Shown: positions 37,263 through 49,597 of the stretch, one piece after another | Position numbering within the stretch: the first letter of the stretch is position 1 | Layout of the letters: every line of letters begins with the position of its first letter | NCBI GenBank assembly: GCA_038501195.1 | Contig: JBBPUQ010000007.1 | Span: 2,953,501 to 3,017,500 of the forward strand | Reading direction: 5' to 3' | DNA from: Nemania diffusa | Taxonomy: Eukaryota > Ascomycota > Sordariomycetes > Xylariales > Xylariaceae | Length of the DNA stretch: 64,000 nt | Made by a program: the position numbers and the translations under genes | Notes under the pieces: model-generated | The model's database searches: none | Told to the model about the DNA's origin: nothing | Seen by the model: only the letters and a program-made list of their open reading frames with translations

Positions 37263-39883
37263 TTTGTTGATATTGTGTCAGATAAAAGAACAAGAATGTA
37301 TTTAGATTCGGTTTGGATTTAGTACTTTTGTTAACTAGATTGGCAACTTTTTAGTCTACACTGAGGCCTCGCCTCCTTTTAAATGTTCAACCCACGATGC
37401 TTAAGTCGTAATATCCGAATGTCAGGCAGCCATGTCCCTCTGACTAACACAAATGGGCCCATTTCCAAGCATCACTTGTAAGCAGCCCGGTGAAGATAAC
37501 GCGCTGTGTGACATGTGGAGCATGGCGCATTATCTATGCAACTTCTTGCGAGAGCAAGACAATAACTACTAGAAGATTATGAAATAAAAAACTCCGTAAA
37601 GAGGCATCCGCTGGCGATCTCAAACATGTTGACGAGTTGTACTTTAGACGCTAGCTCTTTTTGGAATGGAATATACGCCAAGATGCCTAGTCGAGGTGTA
37701 GATAGTCGCCGGCGGAAAGTTACCAATTACGGAGAGCGAACGACAAGGCTTAGTAAATTATAGCTTTAGGCCTTTAGCCATCGTTCGATGTGTGTTTGCT
37801 GTGCCTCAGATAAGCAATCCTGAATTGTCTGAAATTTGTTAATTGACGAGAGAATATGCAATATTACCTGACTGAGAATTTAGTATTTCCTCTAACTTAT
37901 TCGACATATGCTATGAGAGATAGAGGCTCTATACCGTAATGGTGCCACCCGATTCTCTTAGTGTTAGCTAGTGCCCGCATGAGGTCTATACGGTATCTAT
38001 GACGAACGTCAAATTGGCCATTATTACAAATGAAACGGATGTTTTAAGTCTGTCATCACTAGGAGTGCAATAATTACCATTTCCAGAAAATGTTAGAAAT
38101 TCACTTGTTGATCTCTAGAAACCGATACAGGAAAACAGGAGTACCCCTAGTGATTTTTACTAGAGGTACGGACAAGTGAATACGAGCGGCAGATGAGAGC
38201 TTCGTCCGCGTCTAATTTTACTAAGACATATATCTTAAGTGGATGAGAATATCAAGCTGGCTGGGGGGACATGCAAGTTGCGGTTATGCCCCCCTGTCTC
38301 TATCGTGTATATGGTCTATAAGCGTCTCTGTGGGCTATGTAAGCTCCGTATCCCCCACTTACGCGATAGTTGAATTATCACATGTTTCCACAGGCGGTGA
38401 GGGCCACCCTGCAAAAATAACGAAAATTACAAGGGTATGAATACATGCAGGGAAGCACAGCAGCCAATTTATACATAATATCTAGTACAAGAGAATCGCA
38501 AAACCATCATATTGCTCCTATGTAGTCATGGCTAGATTCCCAACTGTAACCAATAGCCACTAAATTGAACCATGGGTCTTATTAGTTTGGGCGCCGTGCG
38601 AAGGAGAAAAGGGAAGTAAGATTCCTCACCCTAATATCTTTTGTCATACGGTCCGGTCCCTAGTTATAGGCCGGACCGGCTAGGGCCGCGTTAGACGGCG
38701 TGTAATTATAGTGTGCGCAGCATACAAGGGCCTATCATCGCTGCAGACTACCTGCGCCATATTCGTGCATGACATACACGGTATGCTATTCACGATGACA
38801 AAGCTTGATTGCCTTTAAAAGCCCAGTTCGGTCTTACATTACAGTGCAGTATCGGCATCCATGTTTGAGGCGCTGAGGCTGCAGCCAGTCAGCACTATAC
38901 TACTTTTAGTGTACCGATGCCAAGGAGATCAACTAGAGGAGACCGACGTTAGAAAATGGAACGGGCATAGAAATATTTATAATCGGGTCATGCTACGGAC
39001 TCGTTTACCTCGTAAGGACGTTAGGACTTATAGTAGACAGAATTAACTTTTTTCTTTTTTTTTTTTTTGGCTTGATTTGAGTTCTGCGATACTACTATGT
39101 ATGTATGTTGCTACCTCTTGAGTGCGCTACCTTCTTTCGGACGAAGGGAACATTGATCACACAATTGTGCTGTCTTGTTCTATCTACCTACTCTGTAGAG
39201 CTAGGTATAATACTCTCCCAACTCTCAATATCCAATCGAGACTTATTCGCTTCTGCAGTGCTTCCATGGCGTATAATGTCATGCTCACTTCCTCAGAATC
39301 ATTTAATAGGACTAAAGTACACCCTGAATGTTAAAATGTAATATTTTATACCTAGATCAGCAGGGTTACAGCTTGAGTACCTATGCTGTCGCTCGACATT
39401 GCCTATCTATGTGCCGTGGCACACTACTGAGTATGTATGCGTATGTACGCGCCGGTTCAATGCAAGTGCAGGGTTCCTGCATTAGTGACGATCATGGCAG
39501 CAACCTCAAGTGCAACACACACTTTAGCCTCGGTTGTCAAAGTCTCCATTACAGAAGCACAAGTGCTGGTGAATCTATTGATCGACCCATTTCCCGATGT
39601 GATGGGGGCGATCTTATTCGCTAGATCGCGCGCGTCGAATACTTTAATATCTCATATTAGCATTTATTTTTCTAGACCCTATCGAAACTTGGCATGGGGG
39701 TAACTCGCGTTAACACACCTATCAAATCTCGCCCATTAGGAAGGGAGTGTTAGCCTAATATTACTAACTAGCTAGTCACAATCTATCAGGGAGCTCACTA
39801 ATTGCGTACACGATGTCAGATGTAGCGCATTTGTAACTTAAGAGTATATTCGTAGAAATGATCGACGTTACTTGTAGTAGAGA
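37263..39883. other. 2.6 kb intergenic
   Basis: No supported gene. A GGTCCGG...CCGGACC inverted pair lies near 38651-38680 and a T-rich run at about 39045-39070. One open frame at 39437-39703 has protein-like composition but no domain and no plausible promoter or splice context. Confidence 0.45.
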
Positions 39884-40587
39884 CTACGAGAATATAGTAT
39901 TGAAACAGATTGCGTACCTAAGACTATCACTAAAATTGATATCAATATGGGGTTGAGATAGCAACTGAGTTATTTTCAACTTCCCATCCTTAACAGCCTC
40001 TTCAAGTGGAGTGCAGCCGTCCTCGGCTAGAATATCGCAATTGATAAAACCATAAGATGAGAGTTATTGGATGATTTCTAAGTTCCCCGAATTAACCGCA
40101 AAGAAAAGGGGGCTGAAGTCATAATCGGCTGGAGAGTTAACATCAACTTTCGGATGATGTAACAGCTAGTTGACAGTATCTAGCTATTTTCTCCAGACGG
40201 CAATAGAAAATAGAGAAAAGGCTGCGCTGTTTTGAAGGTTAACATCGATTTCCGGCTTGGTTAAAAATAGCCGGACTATGTCCGGGGCGCCTGACCTAAG
40301 CGTCGTGTGCTCTCAATAGCCACAAACACTAGGCTATGATCGACACGAGGGGAGCAATGCCGAATTAGATCCTTTAGTAAGTGAATCTCTCCATCGACGA
40401 CTGAGGCGATGTTCATTAGCGGCGTACACCCCTTATCGTTCGGAGCATCAAAGCTTGCTTCGTCAACGGCGCACAGAAGCTTAAACGTTTCCCAATCGTT
40501 ACCCAAAGCCGCCAGGTGAGTGAGCGAGTCCCCATGATTATCTTTTAAGCTTACGGGCTCGCTGTTGACTTTCAAGACATTGTAGAG
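39884..40587 (-). pseudogene. Broken ankyrin-repeat tail of the NLR gene
   Basis: After the TAA at 40588-40590 the same frame continues with ankyrin-like sequence (DNHGDSLTHLAALGNDWETF, then NDKGCTPLMNIASV), shifts frame once near 40295-40305, and goes on with APDIVRLFLTKPEIDVN, LLHHPKVDVNSPADYDFS and AEDGCTPLEEAVKDGKLK before a final TAG at 39884-39886. Inside this tail are three more in-frame stops: TAG at 40184-40186, TAG at 40166-40168 and TAA at 40064-40066. Each sits where an ankyrin repeat would comfortably have Gln (for example TVN-stop-LL and EII-stop-L), so all are explained by CAA/CAG to TAA/TAG, a CpA-to-TpA change. It is read as the decayed 3' part of the gene upstream. Confidence 0.8.
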
Positions 40588-43500
40588 TTAGGGCAAGGCC
40601 TTTGTTGTCCCGGACTTCAACATGGCCTGTAGAAGTATGTTCTGATTGGTTTGAGGTAGCGGCCTGAGGAAGGCCATAATGTCATCGCCGCGCCGCTTCA
40701 GCAGTGCAGTTACCAACTCGTCTAGAATAGGCTCTTTCATCACATGGTAGATTTCATGGCCGATACACGCGCCGTACCGGATTAGCAAGGCGGCCATTGA
40801 CCCCGATTTCACAAAATCGAGGCAATTGAAGTCTTTCTCTTTAGAATGATCGTGGAACTTTTGGGTGATGTTCGGATTTGCACCCTTTTCAAGCAGAAAT
40901 TCAGCCGTTGACTGCGCATCTGCTTTTACTTCCCTCATAAGAGCTGTTTCACCAAACTTATTCATCTCATCTACACCCATGCCTTTGTCGAACATATAGT
41001 TGTAAATATCAATGCTGGTATTACACTGAAAATTGCTCAGTGCCTCCGGAAGTTCAATATTCATATCGGCCAATATCGATCCTAATAGCGATGTAATTAA
41101 CGAGACGCTTCCAAGGGAGCACAACAGTGAGAGTTTGTCCATTTGTTTCCAGCGCGGGTCGCTAATTCGTGTCTTAAATCTAGGCATGTTGCTTTTTAAC
41201 TCCTCTTTTATCTGGTCGAGCTGCGGTGAATCTTCGACAGCTCCAACTGCGAGCTCAAATACTGCCTTGTTGTTGCCAAAGGCCATTGCAGCTGCGAGAG
41301 GACTCGAAAATCTGGAATCAGGCCCGGGCTTCTTCCACGACAATTTTCGCTGTGGATATATGCTTATTAGATTAGCGAGGTTTAGCTCGGCCAAAAGGTA
41401 CAGCAGATCGATTTCTTCCGAGCGAAGTTCGATTTTCGGACTGTTCGGACCTCGCCGCTTATTATCTAGTCCGACCCACGTTCTGGTTGGGAAAAGTTCC
41501 AGGAACTTCGCCTGATCTGAGTGTAGGCTTTGTGCTGAATCGGCATGACCGAGGACATGGGTAATAGCGTAATGCATAAACGGTACGTGCTGCCAGTTGT
41601 TATCTTGAATTGAATGCTGAGCCTCTGCGTTGCCAGTTATCTGCTTGAGGCAGGTATCTCTGAGGATATCATGGGCTTGTCGCTCTTGGATTGAGCTTAT
41701 CTGTAATTTTTGACACGAGATCAATTTTTGCAGCCCATTTTCTCCCAATAAATAGTCTCTCACTGACTCATGTATAAATTGAACCGTCATTTCGCTCTTT
41801 CTCAGTTGCTCTTCTATTAGTTGCATCTCTAGCCCAGGCTCGATGGGCCGCTTTGACGACCGCTTGGGCATGCTGTAAGTCACCCCTGCAAGCCCCTTGC
41901 ATGCATCGATGCTAAAGCAGGTAATTTGGACCATAGACACAGTGGCCTCGTCCCAAACCCCAGCTGCACCCGTATTGCTTTCGATTTGCAAGGCAAAATA
42001 AAGCTCCTCTGGTCGTAACGGTTCTTTTGCGAAGAGAATCCACCGAATACATCGTATCATTTCTTCTATGTTTTCGTTATCGCGAGTTAAAATATCCTCA
42101 AACAGTTCATGTAATTCTTCAGGGATTTCGTCTAGTCTCTTGCGCACGATATTAATATCCCCGTGTTTATCGTTTTCCTTGTTGAGGATATTAACAACCA
42201 GTTCTACCCAAAGGAAAATTTTAGAAGATCTCTTGAATATGTCATCTGCCAGCTCCTGCCGTTGTTGCTTATTGTCGATCGTAAGTTGGGAGCGGACAAA
42301 GTGTCGAATATCACGCGAGTGGCCGTCTTCGTTCTCTAAGATGAGTTTTAGACCGTGCTTAATGGTGGCATTTGGGAAGTGGCGGCTAGAGAAGCACACT
42401 CTGATACCCGTCTTGTGAGTGAGTATGTATCTCTCGCTAAGGTCTTCGAAAAATCGAACCATGTCTCGAAATTGATGATCCGAGCACTCATCTAGCGCGT
42501 CAACAAAACAGTATAATTCACGATCGATCTGCATCAAAATTGAACTTAAGGCTTCCTTCAGAGCTTCCAACGGCCATGGGACCGTGTCGTCAAGAGTAAG
42601 CAGTTGGCTAAGCGTAGTGGAGACGATCCCAGTAGCTTTTAGGCCGGCTATCACCTGCCATAGCAAGGTCCTATACATGCCTTCAATTGAGCGTTCGAGA
42701 TCGGTGCCCCGAGCATTGAAGAAGAAGTTGAGTACCATAAGATTCTTGGATTTATATGCGTTGTTGATGAGATATTTCATCAACATAGTCTTCCCAGTTC
42801 CGGGTTTGCCTATAATCCAAAAGAATCCGTTGTGAACTTTCATTTGGGATGAGTCAATCCATGACTTGTATGAGTTGTGTTCAAGAAGCCATTTACAAGT
42901 CTGGCGTTGTGCGCTTTTAAGTGCTAAGTACCGTACGTTGATCATACTGAAGTCCAACTTTTCCAAGATCCTTAGGATCTGCTTGGATGATAGCTTTCCG
43001 CTAACTTTCTGTGACGTATGCTCTAGCGATTGGTTGACGTTGGGATCAGAGGTAACAACACTGTTCCTTAAGCTTTCTTCTACTTCAAGAAGGGCTGAAG
43101 ATACTTTGCGAAATTCAGCGTCATCAGCACCTTTGAATTTGCACATGCCAATATGATCGGTATCCATATGGACCTTTTTTTCATGGCGCGGGCCGTTGAT
43201 GACAGAGGAGTTGTCATTTATTATCTAATTATACTAATCGTCAGTGTACGTCAAAATTCTTTTATAGGGAAGCTATTCGCTGTGCTTGAAGAAACTCTAG
43301 CTTACCTTACCGGACCAGATAGCATACGTGCAGTTTTCTTGGAATGTATACACACTCCAGTTATGGCCTTCCGTCCACTTAAATAAATCCTGCGCTAATA
43401 GATCTGTCGCCTCGCTGTTGGGTTTAAGAATGTCTCGGATGGCTTTCTGAGTCTTGAAACCCGCTAACTTAATTTTTGGGGCAATGACATCTAGCCATCC

Positions 43501-44348
43501 GCCTACAGGGTTGGCCCCTGAATGAGGTGTACCAAAAAAGAATAAACTCTTCGTCGATGTATAAATATGATAGCGCTTTGGTTGAGTATTCTTAAAAGAT
43601 TCTGATAAATGCAAGGCGTGTTGGACAACCAGACCCCCTAAGCTCTGACAGACAAATATGAGAGGTCTACTAATGCACTGACGGCGGTGATCTTCGAGAG
43701 AATAAAGGAGGGCATTCGCATGTTCTTTCGCGTTGCTTTCGCTCCGTGTATTCCATAAAGAAGAACTAATGTTCGTATCGTAACCGAAGGTAAAGACGCG
43801 AGCACGAGGAAGGACATCTGGCACAAGATCTGATTCAGAAGGGTTAGCTTGAGATGCAGTCAACTATTGGCGTTTTAGTCCTCGATACCATCAGGCAGAA
43901 AAGCTAGTAATAATGCAGCCGTTTGATACCGCATAGTAGCCTATGAGCTAACTTGTAGTATTTGGTCTGGTAGCAGACGCCTACGTGTTCACACACGAAG
44001 GGGTCGGGGTTGGGGAGAGTCTTTAAGATGTTGTTACGAACCTCTCGGCCAATAAATAAATTCAGGGCTCACTGGCGCATCAATAGAAGAGTCAGGGCGA
44101 TTTCCTTTCCGAAAGAACCAATGCTTTCTAGATTTTTCAGGCAGGGTGTCGGGGGTTAAAACACGCTTATTGGATGTCCAGGATTGTTGCGGATGTCCAC
44201 TAAGACCATGAACAAAACAAATACTATATCGAGACAGTTAGGCAGAGTTGGAGCATGCCAATAGTTGCATATCAAGATAGACTTACTCGAGATTCGCGGA
44301 GCTTGGGTCATAGAGAACCGTGATTCCCTTCGCATGAACACTGCCCAT
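40588..44348 (-). CDS. Alpha/beta-hydrolase-NACHT-ankyrin NLR-like protein
   Basis: Four exons: 44348-44287, 44223-44042, 43829-43306 and 43224-40588, giving 1,134 residues to the first stop. The start MGSVHAKGITVLYDPSSANL matches how fungal hydrolase-type NLRs begin. Residues ~20-230 are an alpha/beta hydrolase (FVHGLSGHPQQSWT, PRARVFTFGYD, nucleophile Ser144 in CQSLGGLVV, FFGTPHSG). Residues ~385-560 are the NACHT ATPase with P-loop GKPGTGKT (395-402) and Walker B FVDALDE (496-502). A helical region follows, then ankyrin-like repeats (KFGETALMREVKADAQST, EFLLEKGANPN). Such STAND proteins are thought to act in fungal self/non-self recognition, with the repeats sensing and the hydrolase as effector. 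The N-terminal three quarters look intact; the repeat tail is broken (next entry downstream), so a truncated protein may still be made. The 212-nt second intron (GTTCGT to AATCAG) is long for this window. Confidence 0.85.
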
Positions 44349-46074
44349 ATTTCTCACACCCGGCTCAGGCAATAGCTTTTCTGTCATTGTGCAGGTATTC
44401 CAAAATGCTCCGCCGAACGAGCACGGTATATCCCCGTAGAGGGGGCGAAGTAACTAGAGAATACTAAGATATTCTAGAAAGCACGTTCTTCTGACTCTAG
44501 AGTACGTAGATTATCTAGGTATTTGGCGTGAAGGGAGATTAAGAAAGAAGAAAGGGGATTACCATAGCTGGATATATGAGGAGGAAAAGAGTTGAACGGG
44601 GCTATGGTAAGTCTGTAAGCCAATCAAGAAGAAGCGCGCCGACGTTTTAGAAGGCGAGACGCCTAGCGAGGCAATTGGCGATGGGTGGGCCGATACTCTT
44701 CTGTAACTTGGCTCGATGCTGTGTAGCCTGAATGGTGGCTTGCTGCACTCCTAGGCAACGTGGTCGGTAAAAGCAGCCTGATTGAGGACGCCTACTTATG
44801 GCTACATGATAAATTCACCTAGGGTGAGTAAAATTACCCGAGAAAAGGAAGTATTTATTCTCGTCTAATATTCAAGTATACTCTTATATATTTCATTCAG
44901 GAGAGCTATCTTCTTATCCCTCACTAGATTAAACCCTCTACTTCAGTCTAGGCTACGTTGCCAGAGCCTCTCTGGATAGGTATTCAAACGAATGTCTTCT
45001 TGTGCTACCAGAGATGTTTAGCTGCATGCAGATGCCCGCTGCTGGAGCCGGAACCTACAGTAGCCCATGATGCCTGATAAGCAGGGGGCTATGTGGCTTG
45101 GGGTGCTTGCCATATGCTCCGCGCCTCTTCGTTCTAAAGATTCACAAGAGCAGGCAGAATAGTCATAGGGGGTACTGACGGTGTATACACCTATCTTGTC
45201 GTCCCTAAACAGCGAATTGAACGAACTCAAGTGTGAATAGCCATTCTAGATAACTGATAGCATCAGACTTAACCTAAAGATATTCGGCAGCATCCATCTT
45301 GTTGCTAGACGAAACACGTTTGGGAGCAAATTACATAGCCTGCATATTTGCCGCCATACCCCGTGCGAGAAGCCTGCCAAAAATAAGCCGCGCACATGCA
45401 GCTATGATACATCTAGGAAGCGCTAAACACCCATTTTGCTCAACCCCCTTTTTAGAAAGAATCAGCCTGCTACGGTGGTTCTTCTTTATTAACAAAGCTG
45501 TGTTATGTTTGAAATAATCTTTATTGTTTTGATTCTATAATATAGATATCTTTACCTACCATTTCGCGTTAAAACTCCCTCTTAGAACACCCGCCATCCT
45601 GTTCGAAGCTGACGCGGGTTTTCTTTTCCGTATTGGAGAAGCCACCAAGCAGGCTATCGATTTAGTGGACGTTGGGGTCGGGTTTTGCAATCAGCCTCTG
45701 AACTGGAGCTTGAAACAAACTATTGGGCAGATAGATGCTGTGCAATGAGGCTTCGGGCAGACCCTCAGATAGATAATGGGGTCCTCGTACAAGAAATCAT
45801 AACTTGATCTTCGAATAGTGCATTACGTATTATCATTGAGTGCTTGTAACACACCAGAATACTTCGGATATAGCAATTTGAAACTTCTCCTCGCGATCGT
45901 GCCACTAATGTGCATATGGCATTTTTTAATACCGGTTCTCTATCTCACGATAAGAGGATAGGCGCACCAAATAAGCACGACAAGTCCCCAAAGTTCAGAG
46001 TAGGTATCAAAATACGTTATTAATGTAATTCCAAATCATGTATAAAGAGCCTTATTAGGTCTCCATTTCTATGT
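44349..46074. other. 1.7 kb intergenic
   Basis: No supported gene. It includes the probable promoter of the NLR gene and the 3' flank of the ferric-reductase-like gene. A single open frame at 45299-45517 has no recognisable domain. No repeat shared with other parts of the window was seen. Confidence 0.45.
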
Positions 46075-47875
46075 CTACCACGCGAAGCTCTCGCTATGCC
46101 AATAAACATATCTGCCTTTGTTAACCCAAACCCCAACGTAAGGCCTCAGCTCACGTGCCATAGCCTCCGGTCCACAAACAAGCACCGCCACCCTCTCTTC
46201 AACCCCCTGTCTAAAGAAATCATCGACAATTTGCCGCAGATCTGGCCTCCTGTCGCTGTGTGCTACGACATCCCTCGTTCGCCGTGGACTCTCCGGTAGG
46301 TTAGCCAGCTCTACTTGTTCATCGTCACTGCTAAGTCTCGCGTCACCATCACCACTCTCCTTGGGTTCTCCAGTGACGAATAGCTGAATATTATCATCAT
46401 CTAAAATGCCCTTGCCGCCAGTGGCTGTGGGCCATGCGGCTTCATCGGCGCCCCGCACTGCCCAGACCATTTGGACGCGGGCGGTGGGGTTCTCGGCGAG
46501 GATCCAGCGGTACAGGGGAAGGGCGAAGGTCGCTCCGACCCCACCGGCTACCAGAAGGACTCGGTCGAACTCGGGGCCGGCTAGGTTTGGAAAGCGCTTG
46601 GCGCAGCCGTAAGGGCCGTCGAAAGCTAGTTTGACCGGGGAGCCGGTGTGCGCGTCGTTCGCGAACTTCGCAAAGGCACTCGTCATAGGGCCGTCGTGCC
46701 GCCGCGCGACCAAGGTTAGTTCGCCGGCGCCCTCGTCCACCGCCGCCACGGAGAAGGGGTTGAAAGAGAACTCAAAGACGAGATGGGCGGCCGCTATGGG
46801 ATTCTTGGTCGGCCGGGAGGCAGACGGGATGCTGAGGTAGATGTGCGTGCCTGGGTTCTTGGCGAAATGGCCTATCTTGCCCTCGGGGATGCTGCCGACG
46901 AGCTTGATGAGATCGGTGCCTGGGATCAGTTCGACCTTGGTGTCGGCGACGATGGTGTCGAACTTGCGCTTCGCGATGTCCACGAGGAACACTGCGAGCG
47001 ACTCCCACACGTAGAAGGAGGCGTGGTGCGCGTGGAAGTAGATGACTGGCGGAATCGCAAGCGCGACGAGGAGATGCGTGATGAAGAAGATCCTGTACGA
47101 GTACCGGCGCACCACCGAGAGAGCCGTTCCGTATAAGAGGTGCATGGCGGCGACTAGGGTGAAGCCCAGCACCGGGACGAAAGAGGTGATTTTCTGACCT
47201 AGCAGGTTATTCTGGTAGTAGTAATTAAAGAAAAAAGCCGCGTGCAAAGTCACAAAGACGTAGATGACGCGACCCAAGACTCGATGCCAGCGATTGACCT
47301 CCTCGTGCGAGGACTTGAACGCTAGCGCAAACGGGTTGAGACTCTTCAGGGAGAGCAGGTACTGCACCGGGAACTGCGACACCCCGACGATGCCGAAGCG
47401 TCTGGTGAGGTGCATGTAATCTGCCGCGAGAAATCAGCGTCTGTATTGGGTACACGAGCAGCCAATTGGGACTAGGGAGAGTCTCACCATTCCCCGTGCC
47501 GACAACACACAGAAAGAACAACCAGATGCCCCACGCAAGCCCGCCGAGGATCTGGTCCCGAGCGCCCCAGCTCCAGCCGAGGAAGACGACCTCGTCGCCG
47601 AACCACCACGCGACCCTCCGCGCGCGGGCGCGCCACGACCCCGCCGCGCTCAGCCGCCGCTGCTTCAGGGTCGGCGAGTCCGGCACGGCGGCGTACGAGC
47701 CGCGGCCGGAGCCCGTCGCCCGCGCGACCCCCCACGCGGCGAGGCGGTACAGCAGGAACAGCGCGACGGGCGCCAGCGCGGAGAGCTGGGCCACCAGGCC
47801 GTAGCGGTCTAGGGCGCGGCGGCGGGCCTGCAGCTGCGCCGCGTCGAGGTCGACGAATTGGTAGGGCCAGCCCAT
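46075..47875 (-). CDS. Ferric-reductase-like transmembrane oxidoreductase
   Basis: Exon 1 is 47875-47488 and exon 2 is 47420-46075 (67-nt intron, GTGAGA to GCGGCAG), giving 577 residues. The protein has a hydrophobic N-terminal helix, a second membrane segment (LGGLAWGIWLFFLCVVGTGN), then the ferric reductase core with likely heme His residues in RWHRVLGRVIYVFVTLHAAF and FFITHLLVALAIPPVIYFHA. The cytosolic half carries the FAD region (FEFSFNPFSVAAV, where many family members have His in place of the first Asn), the NADPH-binding DGPYG, VAGGVGATFALPLYRW and LVCGPEAMARE, and ends SESFAW as in fungal FRE proteins. It moves electrons from NADPH across the membrane to extracellular ferric or cupric ions. 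No iron permease or multicopper oxidase is adjacent. Third codon positions are GC-rich. Confidence 0.92.
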
Positions 47876-48680
47876 GGTTGCGGAGCGCGTCGGCGGATTG
47901 TGATTGATGGGCTAGGATCGGCTGGCGATGGTACCTGAGCCTAGCCGGGTAAAGTCGACGCGAACCAGACTGTTGGTACCTAAGGGTTGCTGGTGAGTGG
48001 ATGGTTGAATTAGGCCTTTTGTCTAGCAGATAATTTGATCTAGGTGAGACATCATGTAATTAAAGAGATGAAAGCTTCGTTTCTCCAGTCTCCCAGGCGA
48101 CTTCTCGGGGAAGTCGTGCTGAGAAGACACGTTTTCCTCTTGGAATAGATACCTTTCCTAGTTGGATAGGCACTTGTCAGCGTGCTTCGGTGCGCTCGGT
48201 CGCGGAGAGCGGATTTATGCATGATTATATTCTGGGGCTGTGATTGGCTTAAGGCCTGTAAATGCGGGATTCCCGCAGTTCGTCCTCCCCCGCGTCTTGC
48301 ACTATCTAATCTACACTACCTGGAAGTAGCAAGCCCAGGCATTCATACGCGTAATTGCTCAGGCACTTACGAGTTCCGCTTATCAAATTGCGTATCTTCT
48401 CAACTTCTCATCGCGCTATATGACATCCTATTTGACTTGGCGACAAAAAAATAACGACATTATGCTTGTTGTCCTCTATCGAGGTAATGTATAGAGTAGC
48501 ATGTAAACACACTAGCATGTCCACGGTTGCTGTAAGGACGGTTTCCTAGGTCTGATAAGTTTCCCTTATGGATTTTTACAAGGACTCGGTTACAAATCAA
48601 TTACTCGTTCAATAAGACATGTCCATAAACCTGCAATGCGACCGCGCTCAGCTTTGCGGGGTCGGTCCGGCAAGACAGCA
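47876..48680. other. Intergenic between FRE-like and SDR genes
   Basis: About 800 bases, the upstream side of the ferric-reductase-like gene and the downstream side of the SDR gene, since both are on the minus strand. An open frame at 48182-48454 has no domain. No binding site could be assigned with confidence. Confidence 0.45.
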
Positions 48681-49597
48681 TCAGCTTCGGATCCGGTCCA
48701 AGTGGGATCCTTTAATCAGGGTGTTATCCTATCAAACATCAGCCCCGTTTTCGTCATAAATCAATAACCTCATAATGTAGGAGATTAGGTACTTACCATC
48801 ATACCTTCCCAGCCAAACCAACTCAGGATCCAAACAATCGTAGTCAAAGTTCCCTGCCAGATGACGTGCTTAACCTTGGGCCTCAATAGTTCATCCACAA
48901 CGTTCTTGGCATAAACCTCAGCCGGCATGAACTTATGACCATCAAACATCTTCCTCTCCTCGATGAACTCCCTAATAGGCGCGTACAAACTCCCCTCCGG
49001 AAGCTTTGACGGTGGCGCATTACTGAACAAATCAGACCTCACGCTCCCCGTCTTCAGCGTGACAACGCGCACGCCCAGCGGCGCGAGCTCCATGCGGATC
49101 GTCGCGCCCCAGCACTCGAGCGCGGCCTTAGACGCGTTATACGGACCGAAGAACGGCGGACGCAGCACCGAATTGACACTCCCCAGGTTCGCAACGACGG
49201 AGTCTCCGGCGCCCTGCCTCGCGGCCGCGAGCAGCAGCGGCAGGAACCCCTGCGTGACCGCGAACGGGCCGAGCACGTTGACCTCGAAGACGCGCCGCGC
49301 GTCCGCGACGTCCGTGTCCGCGAAGGGCAGCAGGTGCAGCACGCCGGCGTTGTTGACGAGCACGTCCAGCGCGCCGCCCGTCGCGGCCCGCACGCGCGCC
49401 ACGGCGGCGGCGATGGACGCCGCCGAGGTCACGTCCATCGCGAGGGTCTCGAGGCCCGCCGCCGCGAGGGCCGCGAGGTCCGCGTCCGTTAGCCCCGTCG
49501 CGAAGACGCGGTGTCCGCGCCGGTGGAACTCGGTCGCGAGGGCGGTGCCGATGCCTGTGGATCCGCAGCCTGTGATAAGGACGGACTTGGGCGGCAT
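48681..49597 (-). CDS. Short-chain dehydrogenase/reductase (AYR1-like)
   Basis: A long first exon (49597-48797) encodes a classical SDR: cofactor fingerprint TGCGSTGIG (9-17), NNAG at 82-85, Ser140 or Ser143 and the active-site YNASK with Tyr153 and Lys157. The C-terminal WILSWFGWEGMM looks like a membrane-associating helix, and the overall pattern resembles 1-acyldihydroxyacetone-phosphate reductases of the AYR1 group, NADPH enzymes of lipid synthesis at ER or lipid droplets. The end is uncertain. Reading on gives VST and a stop at 48785. Splicing the GTAAGT...TTGATAG intron (48796-48729, with a CTGATG branch) instead adds DNTLIKGSHLDRIRS and stops at 48681, giving 282 residues; I favour the spliced form. 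Codons are strongly GC-ending. Confidence 0.88.

Noticed and set aside
39437..39703. 88-codon open frame with protein-like composition
   Set aside because: No domain, no supporting splice or promoter context, and other frames overlap it.
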